Assembly (NCBI RefSeq): GCF_028368935.1
Contig: NZ_JAQNDK010000002.1
Location: 1,984,001 to 2,048,000 of the forward strand
DNA from: Sorangium aterium
Lineage (GTDB): Bacteria > Myxococcota_A > Polyangia > Polyangiales > Polyangiaceae
DNA length: 64,000 bases
Reading direction: 5' to 3'
A model generated the notes under the pieces. It was not told the origin of the DNA. It was given only the letters and a program-made list of their open reading frames with translations, and searched no databases. Of the stretch, positions 42,532 through 51,540 are shown one piece after another (position 1 is the first letter of the stretch; each line of letters opens with the position of its first letter). The position numbers were made by a program, and so were the translations under genes.

Positions 42532-43902
42532 ATGAAGGGAAACGTGCGCGCTGACGGGTCGCCTGCGGACCTATCGCCGACGCCCACGCCGCCGCCCGTC
42601 ACCGTGGTCCAGGGCTGCCCGGATCGCGGTCTTCCCCTCGACCTGCCGCCCCTCGGCATGGCCCCCGCGCCGGAGGAGCAGGCGTTCCTTCCCGATTTCG
42701 CCGCTCCAACGCTGCAGGGGACGCCGCCCTTCCCCGGGGCCGGGCCGTACGGCTCCTGGTCCGCGCCCTCGCCGGGCGAGCGCCGCGCGCGCGTGTGGCG
42801 CGCCCTCGGGGCGTTCGTCCTGGCCGCGGCCACCGTGATCGTCGTCGTCGCCATCACCGCGCGCGGGCTCGTCGCGCGCATGCCGGCCGCCTCCGCCGAG
42901 GCGTTCCGCGCCATGACCCCCGTCAACCGCGCGTCGCTGCTCGCGCTGCGCTCCTCGCGCGAGGACGCCGGCGCGAGCGCGGCCGTCGCGCCGGAGGGGC
43001 TCGCGCGCTTGCAGCTGCCGGCGCCGCCGCCCGAGCCGGCGACGCCGCCGCCCGCGATCCGGCACGAGGGCTACGCGTCGATCCGCGGCGGCGTGCTCTT
43101 CACGCCCGACACGTTCAGGCCCACCGGGTCGAGCTACGATCTCCTGCTGCACTTCCACGGCAACACCCAGCTCGTCCGCGAGAGCGCCGAGGTCGCCGGG
43201 CTGAACGCCGCGGTCGCCGTCATCAACCTCGGCATCGGCTCGGGCGCGTACGAGGACTTCTACGCGACGCCGGGCGTCTACGAGAGCCTGCTCGCGGACA
43301 TCGACCGGGCGCTCGCGCAGCGCGGGCTGCCGACTCCGCGGCTCCGCCGGGTCGCCCTCTCCTCGTGGAGCGCGGGCTACGGCGCGATCGCCAAGATCCT
43401 GGAGCTCCGCCGCGGCGCCGAGACCCTCGACGCGATCCTCGTCACGGACGGCATCCACTGCGGCTTCGTCCCGGAGCAGCCGAGCGGGCTCAACCCGCTG
43501 CAGCTCGCCTCGTTCGCGCGCGCCGCGCAGCTCGCCGCCTCGGACAAGCTGCTGTTCACCATCACGCACTCGGAGATCGACCCGATCGCGTACGCCAGCT
43601 CCACCGCCACGGCCAGCTACCTGCTCGACGCCGCGGCAGGGCACCACGTCGAGCGGTCGCCCGCGTCGGACGCGCCCCCGCACCTGCGGCTGCGCGCGGC
43701 CGAGGGCGCCGTCTCGAAGAAGCTCGAGAAGCAGATGATCCCGACCACCGAGGCGAGCGTCGGCGAGCTCCACGTCCGTGGGTTCCGGGGCAACACGCCC
43801 GAACACCACATGGCGCACCTGCTCCAGATGGCCTCGACCGTCCTCCCGGAGCTCGTCGAGCGCTGGCGCGTAGGCGGCGATCCGCCGTCGTCCGGGCGCT
43901 GA
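42532..43902 (+). CDS. Membrane-anchored alpha/beta-hydrolase-like protein
   Basis: 456 residues. A Pro-rich cytoplasmic N-terminus (~1-85), one membrane helix (LGAFVLAAATVIVVVAITA, ~92-110), then an alpha/beta-hydrolase-like domain (~180-440). LLLHFHGNTQ matches the oxyanion-hole strand and SSWSAGYGAI the nucleophile elbow with the G-x-S-x-G Ser in WSAGYG. THSEIDP and a late His (PEHHMAHLL) could complete the triad. The N-terminus would place the enzyme domain outside the cytoplasm. Substrate unknown. It starts at ATG with GGGAGGGG 7 nt upstream. Confidence 0.72.
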   Translation: MKGNVRADGSPADLSPTPTPPPVTVVQGCPDRGLPLDLPPLGMAPAPEEQAFLPDFAAPTLQGTPPFPGAGPYGSWSAPSPGERRARVWRALGAFVLAAATVIVVVAITARGLVARMPAASAEAFRAMTPVNRASLLALRSSREDAGASAAVAPEGLARLQLPAPPPEPATPPPAIRHEGYASIRGGVLFTPDTFRPTGSSYDLLLHFHGNTQLVRESAEVAGLNAAVAVINLGIGSGAYEDFYATPGVYESLLADIDRALAQRGLPTPRLRRVALSSWSAGYGAIAKILELRRGAETLDAILVTDGIHCGFVPEQPSGLNPLQLASFARAAQLAASDKLLFTITHSEIDPIAYASSTATASYLLDAAAGHHVERSPASDAPPHLRLRAAEGAVSKKLEKQMIPTTEASVGELHVRGFRGNTPEHHMAHLLQMASTVLPELVERWRVGGDPPSSGR

Positions 43903-44005
43903 TCGCGCCTGTCCGCCAGGCCACCCCGGCGCGCCTCTGTCCGGCCAGGCCGCCGATGGGCGCGCCTGCCCGCTGGGCCGTCCACCGCGCCCGCAGGCGG
44001 CGGGG

Positions 44006-44980
44006 TCAGCTCCGGCTCCGCGCCTCTGCCATCCAGGCCTCGATCGCCGTGGCCACCGGGTGATCCACCCCGAGCTCCGCCTCGGCGAGCGCGAGCGCCC
44101 GCTCGTACAACGGCAGCGCCGTGGACAGCCGCCCCGCGGCGTGGTGGACCTGCGCGAGCCGGACCAGCGTGGGCCGGAGCGACGGGTGGGCGGCCCCGGC
44201 CAGCGCCTCCCGCGCGGCGAGCGCGCGCTCGTACAGCGCCGCCGCCTCGGCCGCGTCCCCGAGCGCCTCCCGCGCGGCCGCCAGGTTGTGCAGGATCGAC
44301 GCGAGGAGCGCCCCCTCCACGCCCGCCCCCGCCTCGGCGATCTCGAGCGCCCTCCGGAGCATCACCTCCCGCTCGGCGGTCGGGAGGTCCTCTTCCAGCT
44401 CCAGGAACGTGGCGGCGTTGTAGAGCGCCTCTGCGACGAGCGCGTGACGGGCACCGAGCGCCCCCTCCCGCAGCGCGATCGCCCGCCGGAAGAGCGGCGC
44501 CGCCTCGGCGCGGGCCCCCCGCCTGCCGAGCAGCAGGCCGAGCCGGTTCAGCAGCGCCGACAGCTCGATGGGGTCGGGGTCGCGCATCCGCTCGTAGCCC
44601 GCGAGCATCCGGCGGAACAGCGCCTCGACGTCCTCGAGCTCGCCCTGCCGCTCGAGGATGGCGGCCAGCTGCTCGAGCAGCCTCGGCAGCGGGGGATCGG
44701 TGCTCGCCGCCGCCTCGGCGATGGCGATCGCCCTCGCGGAGCTCGCGCGCGCCTCGTCCAGCCGCCCCTGCGCGAGCCGGGCCGAGCTCAGCGCGTAGAG
44801 CGGCGCCGTCAGCTCGGCGTCCCCCTCACCGTAGATCTCCTCGGCGATCCGGAGCGCCCGCGCGCACGTCGCCTCCGCGTCGGCGTGGCGCGAGCCGGCG
44901 AGCTCGGACGCGGCCACGTCGAGTAGGCGCCGGTACTCTCTCCCCCTCCACCAGCGCAGCACGGCGCGATCCGGTCGCAT
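44006..44980 (-). CDS. Tetratricopeptide-repeat protein
   Basis: 324 residues made of about seven TPR motifs of the 42-residue kinesin-light-chain type (ALRIAEEIYGEGDAELTAPL, RAIALREGALGARHALVAEA, RALAAREALAGAAHPSLRPT, RALALAEAELGVDHPVATAI). Such TPRs bind partner proteins. No signal peptide, so cytoplasmic. An AGGAGG abuts the ATG with no spacing, which is unusual and may weaken initiation. The gene is followed by no close minus-strand neighbour, so its partner is unknown. Confidence 0.88.
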   Translation of the reverse strand: MRPDRAVLRWWRGREYRRLLDVAASELAGSRHADAEATCARALRIAEEIYGEGDAELTAPLYALSSARLAQGRLDEARASSARAIAIAEAAASTDPPLPRLLEQLAAILERQGELEDVEALFRRMLAGYERMRDPDPIELSALLNRLGLLLGRRGARAEAAPLFRRAIALREGALGARHALVAEALYNAATFLELEEDLPTAEREVMLRRALEIAEAGAGVEGALLASILHNLAAAREALGDAAEAAALYERALAAREALAGAAHPSLRPTLVRLAQVHHAAGRLSTALPLYERALALAEAELGVDHPVATAIEAWMAEARSRS

Positions 44981-45447
44981 CCTCCTCTACTACCTCGTCC
45001 CCACCCGGGAGGGCGAGAAGGCCGGCAGGGACGTCCGGCGCGCACCGGCCGGCGTCCGGCGGCGGCACCCGACAAGGATGATCGGAAGAGCATCGCGCGG
45101 GCGCGGAGCAGTGTACTCTGCTCGCAGGATCTCGTGGCGCGAAGGTGCGATGCAAACGCTCGATGCCAGCAACTGGCGGTTCCCGTCGATCGGGGCTATG
45201 GCGCACGGCGCATGGTGCAGCGCCTCACGGCCGGCCTCTCGCGCGGGGGTCCCGGCCTCACGAACGGGGCGATCGTGGAGGCGATCGAGGAAAGGTCGCC
45301 AAGGACATTTCTTCCGTTTAGACTGCCCCGACGGCCCCACGCGCCGACGCTCCCCACGATCATGAGGTCCAGGCTCACGCATCGCGAGGCATCGTCACCG
45401 AGGGGAGGGCTCGCCCGCGCCCGCACGGGGAAGGCGACGGAGTTCAT
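44981..45447. other. 467-nt region upstream of the PEGA kinase
   Basis: No gene is supported; short Arg/Ser-rich frames here have no ribosome binding site. An 18-bp inverted repeat (GAGCAGTGTACTCTGCTC, 45106-45123) is a plausible operator. The kinase promoter is presumably between it and 45447. Confidence 0.45.
45106..45123. promoter_or_regulatory. Candidate operator palindrome
   Basis: GAGCAG and CTGCTC half-sites are separated by 6 nt. It lies in the long gap between divergent TPR and kinase genes. The regulator is unknown; the spacing resembles dimeric HTH operators. Confidence 0.3.
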
Positions 45448-47157
45448 ATGAGTGGTGCCAACGAAAACGTCGTCGATGAAGTAGCGCGCAGCGAGCCGAT
45501 CGATCCGTTGCTCGGAAAGGTGCTCAACGGAAAGTTCAAGATCCTTTCCCAGCTCGCGACCGGCGGCATGGGCACGATCTATCGCGGCGAGCAGATCCCG
45601 CTCGGGCGCCCGGTGGCGATCAAGGTCTTGATCCCGAACCAGGCCTCGCGGCAGCTCGACCCGAACTTCCACAAGCGCTTCTTCCTCGAGGCGAGCATCC
45701 TCGCGCGCCTCCAGCACCCGAACATCGTCACCGTCTTCGACTACGGCCGCATCGAGGCCGATGATCAGGACCGGTTCTTCATGGCGATGGAGTTCCTCGA
45801 GGGCGAGACGCTCTTCCGGCGCGTGCGCCGGCAGGGGCGCCTGCCGCCGCCCGAGGCGATGCGCATCGCGCGGCAGATCGCGCGCGGGCTGCGCGAGGCG
45901 CACAAGCACGGCGTCGTCCACCGCGACCTCAAGCCGTCGAACGTCATGCTCGTCTCCAACGAGGACGCGGAGGAGGCGGTCAAGATCCTCGACTTCGGCC
46001 TCGTGAAGCAGCTCGGCGACGACTCGGAAGAGCTCACGCAGCAGGGCGCGTTCCTGGGCTCGCCCCGCTTCATGTCGCCGGAGCAGATCTCGCACGGCAA
46101 GGTTGACCTCAGGACCGACATCTACTCGCTCGGCGTCATCCTCTACCAGATGCTCTGCGGGAAGGTCCCGTTCGAGTCCGAGAAGTCGATCCAGATCCTG
46201 ATGGCGCACCTCCAGCAGCCGGTGCCGCGCATGAAGGAGCGGAACCCGGACGTCGACATCCCGGAGCCGCTCGAGGCGCTCGTGATGCGCTGTCTCGCGA
46301 AGGATCCGGACGGCCGGCCCGCGACGATGGACGCCCTCATCCAGGGCCTCGGCGAGTGCGCCCGCGGCATGGGCGTGACGACCGCGTTCGGCGGCACGCA
46401 GATCACCTCGTTCGAGTCGCTGCCCGGCGTGCAGATCTCGTCGCGTTCGTCCACGGTGCAAGCGCTCAAGGACGCGGTGACGCTCCCCGCGCCGTCGAGC
46501 GATGACGATCCGAGCGGGCGCACCTCCGGCGTCGGCTCGGGCCCGGGCGCCGCCGCGACCGCGGCGGGCGCGTCCAAGGGCGCGACCGGCGCGCAGGAAG
46601 CGCCCTCCGGCGGCGGGCGCAAGGCGGTGATCTTCGCCGCCATTGGCGCGGTCGTCGTGGCGGCGGGCGCGTTCGCGCTGACCCGCAAGCCCGCGCAGAA
46701 CAGCGAGGCCACGCCCGAGGTCGCGACCGCGCCGACGACCGCGCCCGCGGCGACCGGCACGCCCAGCGAACACAAGGGCGCGCCCTCGTTCATGCTGATC
46801 ATCGAGTCGATCCCGGCGGGCGCCGAGGTCCTGGAGGACGGGAAATCGCTCGGGCAGACGCCGCTCCAGCTCTCGATCGCGAACGACGAGGTGCGCGCGT
46901 CGCCTCGCCGGCTGACCCTGCAGAAGGAAGGCTTCCAGCCCTACTCCATCGTGCAGGGGCCGTCGGAGATGTCCGTGCAGACGGTCGCACGGCTCGCGCA
47001 GGTGGCCGCGCCCGCGAAGACCGACGACGCGCCGTCGAACACGAGCTCGGGCGGCAGGCGAAACTGGGGCCGCCCCGTTCGCCCCGCAGCGCCCACGGCC
47101 ACGTCGAAGCCCAACCCTCCGGAGAACACGGCGCCGTCGATCCGGATCGACCGGTAG
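45448..47157 (+). CDS. Membrane Ser/Thr protein kinase with PEGA-type C-terminus
   Basis: 569 residues. Kinase domain ~30-305: TGGMGTIY glycine loop, VAIK Lys59, HRDLKPSN Asp160, DFG Asp182, GSPRFMSPEQ activation end. A Ser/Thr/Gly-rich linker leads to one membrane helix (VIFAAIGAVVVAAGAFAL, ~394-411). Outside follows a PEGA-like domain (~450-515: IIESIPAGAEVLEDGKSLGQ, TPLQLSIA). PEGA domains are small extracellular beta-sandwiches that probably sense or bind surface components. All catalytic residues are present. It is 99 nt upstream of the trehalose gene on the same strand; whether they are linked in function is unknown. Confidence 0.96.
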   Translation: MSGANENVVDEVARSEPIDPLLGKVLNGKFKILSQLATGGMGTIYRGEQIPLGRPVAIKVLIPNQASRQLDPNFHKRFFLEASILARLQHPNIVTVFDYGRIEADDQDRFFMAMEFLEGETLFRRVRRQGRLPPPEAMRIARQIARGLREAHKHGVVHRDLKPSNVMLVSNEDAEEAVKILDFGLVKQLGDDSEELTQQGAFLGSPRFMSPEQISHGKVDLRTDIYSLGVILYQMLCGKVPFESEKSIQILMAHLQQPVPRMKERNPDVDIPEPLEALVMRCLAKDPDGRPATMDALIQGLGECARGMGVTTAFGGTQITSFESLPGVQISSRSSTVQALKDAVTLPAPSSDDDPSGRTSGVGSGPGAAATAAGASKGATGAQEAPSGGGRKAVIFAAIGAVVVAAGAFALTRKPAQNSEATPEVATAPTTAPAATGTPSEHKGAPSFMLIIESIPAGAEVLEDGKSLGQTPLQLSIANDEVRASPRRLTLQKEGFQPYSIVQGPSEMSVQTVARLAQVAAPAKTDDAPSNTSSGGRRNWGRPVRPAAPTATSKPNPPENTAPSIRIDR

Positions 47158-47256
47158 CGATCAGGGCGCGCCCGACGAGCACCATCGGCTAGCCCCTGAT
47201 TTCACCGCGCCGCAAGGGCGTGGTGCAGGGGCCATGCGCTAGCTTCCTGGCCGCGC

Positions 47257-49446
47257 ATGTCCCGCCTGCTCATCGTCTCGAACCGCCTCCCCGTGACCGT
47301 CCACGCCGATCAGGGGGACGTCTCCGTCGTCCCCTCGGCGGGCGGCCTCGTGACCGCGCTACGTGGCCCCCACGAGCGGCACGGCGGCCTCTGGCTCGGA
47401 TGGCCGGGCGACCTCGCGCAGCTCACCGAAGAGCAGCGCCGAGAGGTCGAGGAGCGGCTCGATCAGCTCGGCGCGGTCCCGGTGCACCTCACGTCGGCCG
47501 AGGTGAGCCGCTACTACGACGGCTTCTCGAACAGCGTCCTGTGGCCGCTGTTCCACTACCTCGTCGAGAAGCTGCACCTCGACGCCCGGCAGGACTGGGA
47601 GAGCTACCGCGAGGTGAACGAGCGCTTCGCCGACGCCATCGCCTCCCGGTACAGGCCGGGCGACAGGGTGTGGATCCACGACTACCAGCTCACGCTCGTG
47701 CCGGCGATGCTGCGGAGGCGCATCCCCGACGCGCGGATCGGCTTCTTCCTGCACATCCCGTTCCCCGCGGCCGAGGTCTTCCGGATCCTGCCCTGGAGGG
47801 AGCAGGTGCTGCGCGGCATGCTCGGCGCCGACGTCGTCGGGTTTCACACGACGGCCTATCGGTACCACTTCGTCTACTCCGCCGCGCGCGTGCTCGGGCT
47901 CGATCCCGATCTGGAGACGCTCGCGTACGAGGGGCGGCGGGTGCGGCTCGGCGCGTATCCGGTCAGCATCGACGTCGACGAGTTCGTGCGGCTCGCGCGG
48001 GACGAGGAGGTCCGCGCCGAGGCGCGGCGCATCCGCGAGAGCGCCAAGGGCCGGAAGATCGTGCTCGGCGTCGATCGGCTCGACTACACGAAGGGCATCC
48101 CGCGGCGCATGCTCGCCATCGAGCGCTTCCTGGAGCGCGAGCCCGAGCTCCGGAGCAAGGTCCGGTTCATCCAGCTCGCGGTGCCGACGCGCGAGAAGGT
48201 CGACGCCTACGCCGACTTCCGGCGCGTCGTGAACGAGCTCGTCGGCCGCATCAACGGCAGCTACGGGACGCTCGACGACATCCCGATCCACTTCCTGCAC
48301 CGGTCGATGCCCATGGCCGGGGTCGTCGCGCTCTACCTCGCGGCCGACGTGATGATGGTGACGCCGCTGCGCGACGGGATGAACCTCGTTTGCAAGGAGT
48401 ACGTGGCCTCGCGGATCGACGACACCGGCGCGCTCGTGCTGAGCGAGTTCGCGGGCGCGGCCGCCGAGCTGATCGAGGCGCTCCAGGTCAACCCGCACGA
48501 CATCGACGCGGTGGCGTCGACGATCCAGCGGGCGCTGGTCATGTCGCCGTCCGAGCAGCGCGTCCGGATGCAGGCGCTCCGCCGCCGCGTCGTGACGCAC
48601 GACGCGCACCGCTGGTCGCACCGCTTCCTGAACGATCTCGAGCGCGCGAGCGGCGCGGCGCCCGCGGTGGGGGCCGTCCGGCGGCCTGAAGGCGCGCCCC
48701 AGGGGAGCACGATCGCGAGCGCGCTCAGCGCGCCGTCGCTGATCGTGATGCTCGACTACGACGGCACGCTGGTCCCGCTCGAGGCCATGCCCGAGCTCGC
48801 TCAGCCGGACGAGGCGCTCGTCGCCGAGCTGCGCGAGCTCGCGGCGCGCCCGCGGACGCAGGTGCACGTGGTGAGCGGCCGGCCGCGCGAGGACCTCGAG
48901 CGGTGGCTGGGCGAGCTGCCCATCAGCCTCCACGCGGAGCACGGGTTCTTCTCCCGCGCCGCGCCCGGCGAGCCCTGGGTGGCGCTCCGCGAGGCCGCGC
49001 TCGACTGGAAGCCGAGGGTCCGCGACATCCTGCAGGGATTCGTCGACCGCACGGCGGGCAGCTTCATCGAGGAGAAGATGGTGTCGATCGCGTGGCACTA
49101 CCGGGCCGCCGACCCGGAGCTCGCCAGCCAGACGGCCCGCGAGGTGCCCCTGGAGCTCGGCGAGGCGCTGCGCGAGCACGATCTCGAGCTCATCCCGGGC
49201 CGCAAGGTGCTGGAGGTGCGGCTCCGCGGGGTCAACAAGGGGGTGATCGTGCCGCGGGTGCTCGCGACGATGGGGCCCGACGCGGTGGTGATCGCGCTCG
49301 GCGACGACAGGACCGACGAGGATCTGTTCGCGGCGCTCCCCCCGACCGCCCTCACGATCCACGTGGGCGGCGGGGAGAGCTCCGCGGCGTTTCAGCTGCC
49401 CGACCCGGCCTCGGCGCGTCGCTTGCTGCGCGCGCTCGTGGCCTGA
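47257..49446 (+). CDS. Bifunctional trehalose-6-phosphate synthase/phosphatase (OtsA-OtsB fusion)
   Basis: 729 residues. Residues 1-~470 are a GT20 glycosyltransferase: SNRLPVTV, WPLFHYL, VWIHDYQLTLVPAMLRR, FFLHIPFPAAE, VDRLDYTKGIP, MTPLRDGMNLVCKEY-type (MVTPLRDGMNLVCKEY) motif. Residues ~490-729 are a HAD-superfamily trehalose-6-P phosphatase: nucleophile in MLDYDGTL (~500), VVSGRP, GRKVLEVR, and GDDRTDEDLF. The fused enzyme makes trehalose-6-P from UDP-glucose and glucose-6-P and dephosphorylates it to trehalose, an osmoprotectant also important for spore maturation. The fused architecture is common in Bacteroidetes and myxobacteria. Confidence 0.97.
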   Translation: MSRLLIVSNRLPVTVHADQGDVSVVPSAGGLVTALRGPHERHGGLWLGWPGDLAQLTEEQRREVEERLDQLGAVPVHLTSAEVSRYYDGFSNSVLWPLFHYLVEKLHLDARQDWESYREVNERFADAIASRYRPGDRVWIHDYQLTLVPAMLRRRIPDARIGFFLHIPFPAAEVFRILPWREQVLRGMLGADVVGFHTTAYRYHFVYSAARVLGLDPDLETLAYEGRRVRLGAYPVSIDVDEFVRLARDEEVRAEARRIRESAKGRKIVLGVDRLDYTKGIPRRMLAIERFLEREPELRSKVRFIQLAVPTREKVDAYADFRRVVNELVGRINGSYGTLDDIPIHFLHRSMPMAGVVALYLAADVMMVTPLRDGMNLVCKEYVASRIDDTGALVLSEFAGAAAELIEALQVNPHDIDAVASTIQRALVMSPSEQRVRMQALRRRVVTHDAHRWSHRFLNDLERASGAAPAVGAVRRPEGAPQGSTIASALSAPSLIVMLDYDGTLVPLEAMPELAQPDEALVAELRELAARPRTQVHVVSGRPREDLERWLGELPISLHAEHGFFSRAAPGEPWVALREAALDWKPRVRDILQGFVDRTAGSFIEEKMVSIAWHYRAADPELASQTAREVPLELGEALREHDLELIPGRKVLEVRLRGVNKGVIVPRVLATMGPDAVVIALGDDRTDEDLFAALPPTALTIHVGGGESSAAFQLPDPASARRLLRALVA

Positions 49447-49462
49447 GGGTTCGCGCCGCGGC

Positions 49463-51187
49463 TCACGCCCCGGCGCGGCGACCGCGCCGCCGGAGGGCGG
49501 CGCCGAGGAGCGCCGCCGCCCCGGCGAGGAACGCCCCCGAGCCGGCGACCGGCCCGCCCGCGAGCGCCCCGCCGACGCTGCACGCGCTGGCGTGGGGGTC
49601 GTGCGGCGCGTCCGCGTCGCCCTGCGCGGCCTCGGGGCACGCAGCGGCGCGCGCCGCGGTGTCGTCGCCGGCCGCGTCGCCGTCCGCGGCGCAGTCGCCG
49701 GCGGACGCGTTGCCTTCGGCGTCGGCGTCGCTGGCATCGACGTCGTCGGTGTCGCCGGCGCCCGCCTCACCGTCGCTCGGGGCGGCGTCCCCGTCGACGT
49801 TCCACTCTTCCTCCACGGCGCTGCTGTCGCTGTCGCCGAGGTCCCGATCGCTGTCCACGGTCCTCATGGCGAGCGCCGCGAGGCTGGAGCCGGACTCGTA
49901 GGCCCCGATGTCGATCGCGCCGGCGACCGGCCGCTGCAGCGGTCGGCTGGCCGCGCGCACGCTCCTCACGGGCGAGGACTGCGGCGCGGCGAGCGGCCTC
50001 GGGAACGGGTGCCCTGCCGGGCTCGGCGTCGCGCTGGAGCCGGCGTTGACGAGCGGGCTGTTCGACGCCGGGCGGAGGTCCAGCGAGCCGAGGTTGGTGA
50101 AGCCGGGGTCGGCGCCCTGCACCGTGCCTGTCCACGCCGCGGGGAGGGCCGAAGAGCCGGTGGGGACCCAGTTGTTCGCGCCCGAGATCAACGCCGCTCC
50201 CGTCTTCCAGGTCGCGCTCCTGTCGACATAGACCTCCACGCCGCCGCCGCCGCGCCGATAGAACACGTTGTTGCTCATCTCGACGCTCTCGATTCCATCG
50301 AACATCCTGAGCGCCGGCCGCGACCCGGGGGCGAGCAGGAACGTGTTGTTGACGAACCGGAAGCGGCCCCACGTCTGCCCCGTGCCGTCGCCCCCGACGC
50401 GCACGGCGAAGTGCTGGCCGGTCTTGACGAGGACGTTGCCCACGACGTCGGAGTCCTCGCGCGCGAGCCCCTCGTCCTGGCCGTCCGGCCCGATCAGCTC
50501 GAGCTCGTGGTATTTCGCGCCCTCGATCCAGTTGTAATAGATCTCGTTCCGCTCCGCGCGGCTCTTCACGTTGTTGCCGCCATTGCCGTCGTGCACATAG
50601 CAGTGCCGCATGCGGAACACGGAGCCGAGGCGCGTCTCCTCGTCGGTCGCGATGTAGATGGGGTGCCTGCTGTCGCCCGAGCCGCAGGCATAGACCTCGA
50701 CGTACTCCAGCGTGAGGGAGCCCGACTCGGAGTCGGCGCCGAGGATCCCGTGCCCGGCGCAATCGTGCACCACCGAGTCGCGGATCGTGATGTCGTGCGC
50801 TTTGTTGAACACGCAGCGGCCCGAGCCGCCGGTGATGTCGAAGCCTTCGAAGGTATAGTGATTGCCAGCGAAGACCACCGTGTTCGTCCCCCCGGATAGG
50901 ACCGGGCGGCGGCCGTTCACGCGAACGCCGCGGATCGTGATCTTCTGCGCCTCGGTGCCCGACTTCTTGAAGAACAGATCCCCCGGATAGGTCGCGTCGC
51001 CCTCGACCAGGACCACGTCCCCGGCAGCGAGGCGAGGGGCGACCTCCGCGAGGCTCGCATGAGGCTTGCCCCGCCCCACCTCGTACGTCGCTGCGCTCGC
51101 CGGCGAGGCGGCGAGCAGCACGGAGAGCCCGATGCCCGGCGCGACGAGAGAGAGTGTGACGAGGTGCCTTGTGTTGAGTTGCTGCAT
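49463..51187 (-). CDS. Secreted parallel beta-helix protein with MYXO-CTERM tail
   Basis: 574 residues from ATG 51187. Signal peptide (HLVTLSLVAPGIGLSVLLAA) ends PASA|AT. Residues ~25-380 form a right-handed parallel beta-helix: repeated short strands and Asn-ladder positions (VVFAGNHYTFEGFDITGGSG, DITIRDSVVHDCAGHGILGA, EMSNNVFYRR), as in pectate-lyase-like and polysaccharide-binding proteins. A ~120-residue Asp/Ala/Gly-rich acidic linker follows. The C-terminus has ACSVGG, a hydrophobic helix and RRRGRR, a clear MYXO-CTERM surface-sorting signal. Catalytic residues were not identified, so enzymatic action is unproven. Confidence 0.9.
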   Translation of the reverse strand: MQQLNTRHLVTLSLVAPGIGLSVLLAASPASAATYEVGRGKPHASLAEVAPRLAAGDVVLVEGDATYPGDLFFKKSGTEAQKITIRGVRVNGRRPVLSGGTNTVVFAGNHYTFEGFDITGGSGRCVFNKAHDITIRDSVVHDCAGHGILGADSESGSLTLEYVEVYACGSGDSRHPIYIATDEETRLGSVFRMRHCYVHDGNGGNNVKSRAERNEIYYNWIEGAKYHELELIGPDGQDEGLAREDSDVVGNVLVKTGQHFAVRVGGDGTGQTWGRFRFVNNTFLLAPGSRPALRMFDGIESVEMSNNVFYRRGGGGVEVYVDRSATWKTGAALISGANNWVPTGSSALPAAWTGTVQGADPGFTNLGSLDLRPASNSPLVNAGSSATPSPAGHPFPRPLAAPQSSPVRSVRAASRPLQRPVAGAIDIGAYESGSSLAALAMRTVDSDRDLGDSDSSAVEEEWNVDGDAAPSDGEAGAGDTDDVDASDADAEGNASAGDCAADGDAAGDDTAARAAACPEAAQGDADAPHDPHASACSVGGALAGGPVAGSGAFLAGAAALLGAALRRRGRRAGA

Positions 51188-51540
51188 TGGCGTACTGTCG
51201 CGTGCTGTAGAGTCCGAGTGCAAGCTGCTTTTTAATGAAATGCATGATGGGTAATTCAGGCGACACCTGACGGCGGGAATTCCTGTGGTTATTCCCGCAT
51301 GCCCAGCGGCTGTCACCATTGCTGAGAATCCTCGAGGTCTGCCATTTCTCGATAAAATTTGGTAAATAAAAGCAAGTCGGTGCGAACGCCGCGAAGAGCG
51401 TGAAGAGCAGGTAAGAGCGGGTGAAGCGCAGGTGAAGCGCGCGAGGAGCGGGAGTAGCGGGAGGAGCGCGACGGGCGGGAGGAGCGCGAGGCGGGCGGTT
51501 CCTCTCGGCACGCGCGTCGTTCCGTGCCATGGAGCCGGCC
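51188..51540. other. AT-rich promoter region and purine-rich repeat between divergent genes
   Basis: The part 51230-51380 is unusually AT-rich for the genome. It likely holds the beta-helix gene promoter and a hairpin (51273-51298). From about 51393 to 51490 lies a polypurine run of degenerate 8-14 nt repeats (GAAGAGC, GTGAAGCG, GAGGAGCG). No gene is supported here. Confidence 0.55.
51273..51298. promoter_or_regulatory. Hairpin or operator upstream of beta-helix gene
   Basis: A perfect 8-bp inverted repeat (GCGGGAAT, 10-nt loop, ATTCCCGC) about 85 nt upstream of the beta-helix start. A second small palindrome (CAGGCGACACCTG) is just to its left. Confidence 0.35.

Noticed and set aside
45078-45365. 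Small ORF of 95 codons upstream of the PEGA kinase
   Set aside because: Arg/Ser-rich, no ribosome binding site, no hydrophobic or conserved pattern; the region is better explained as a promoter.
51313-51511. N-terminal extension of the beta-helix protein to 51511
   Set aside because: It would translate a polypurine repeat and an AT-rich promoter region; the true signal peptide begins at 51187.
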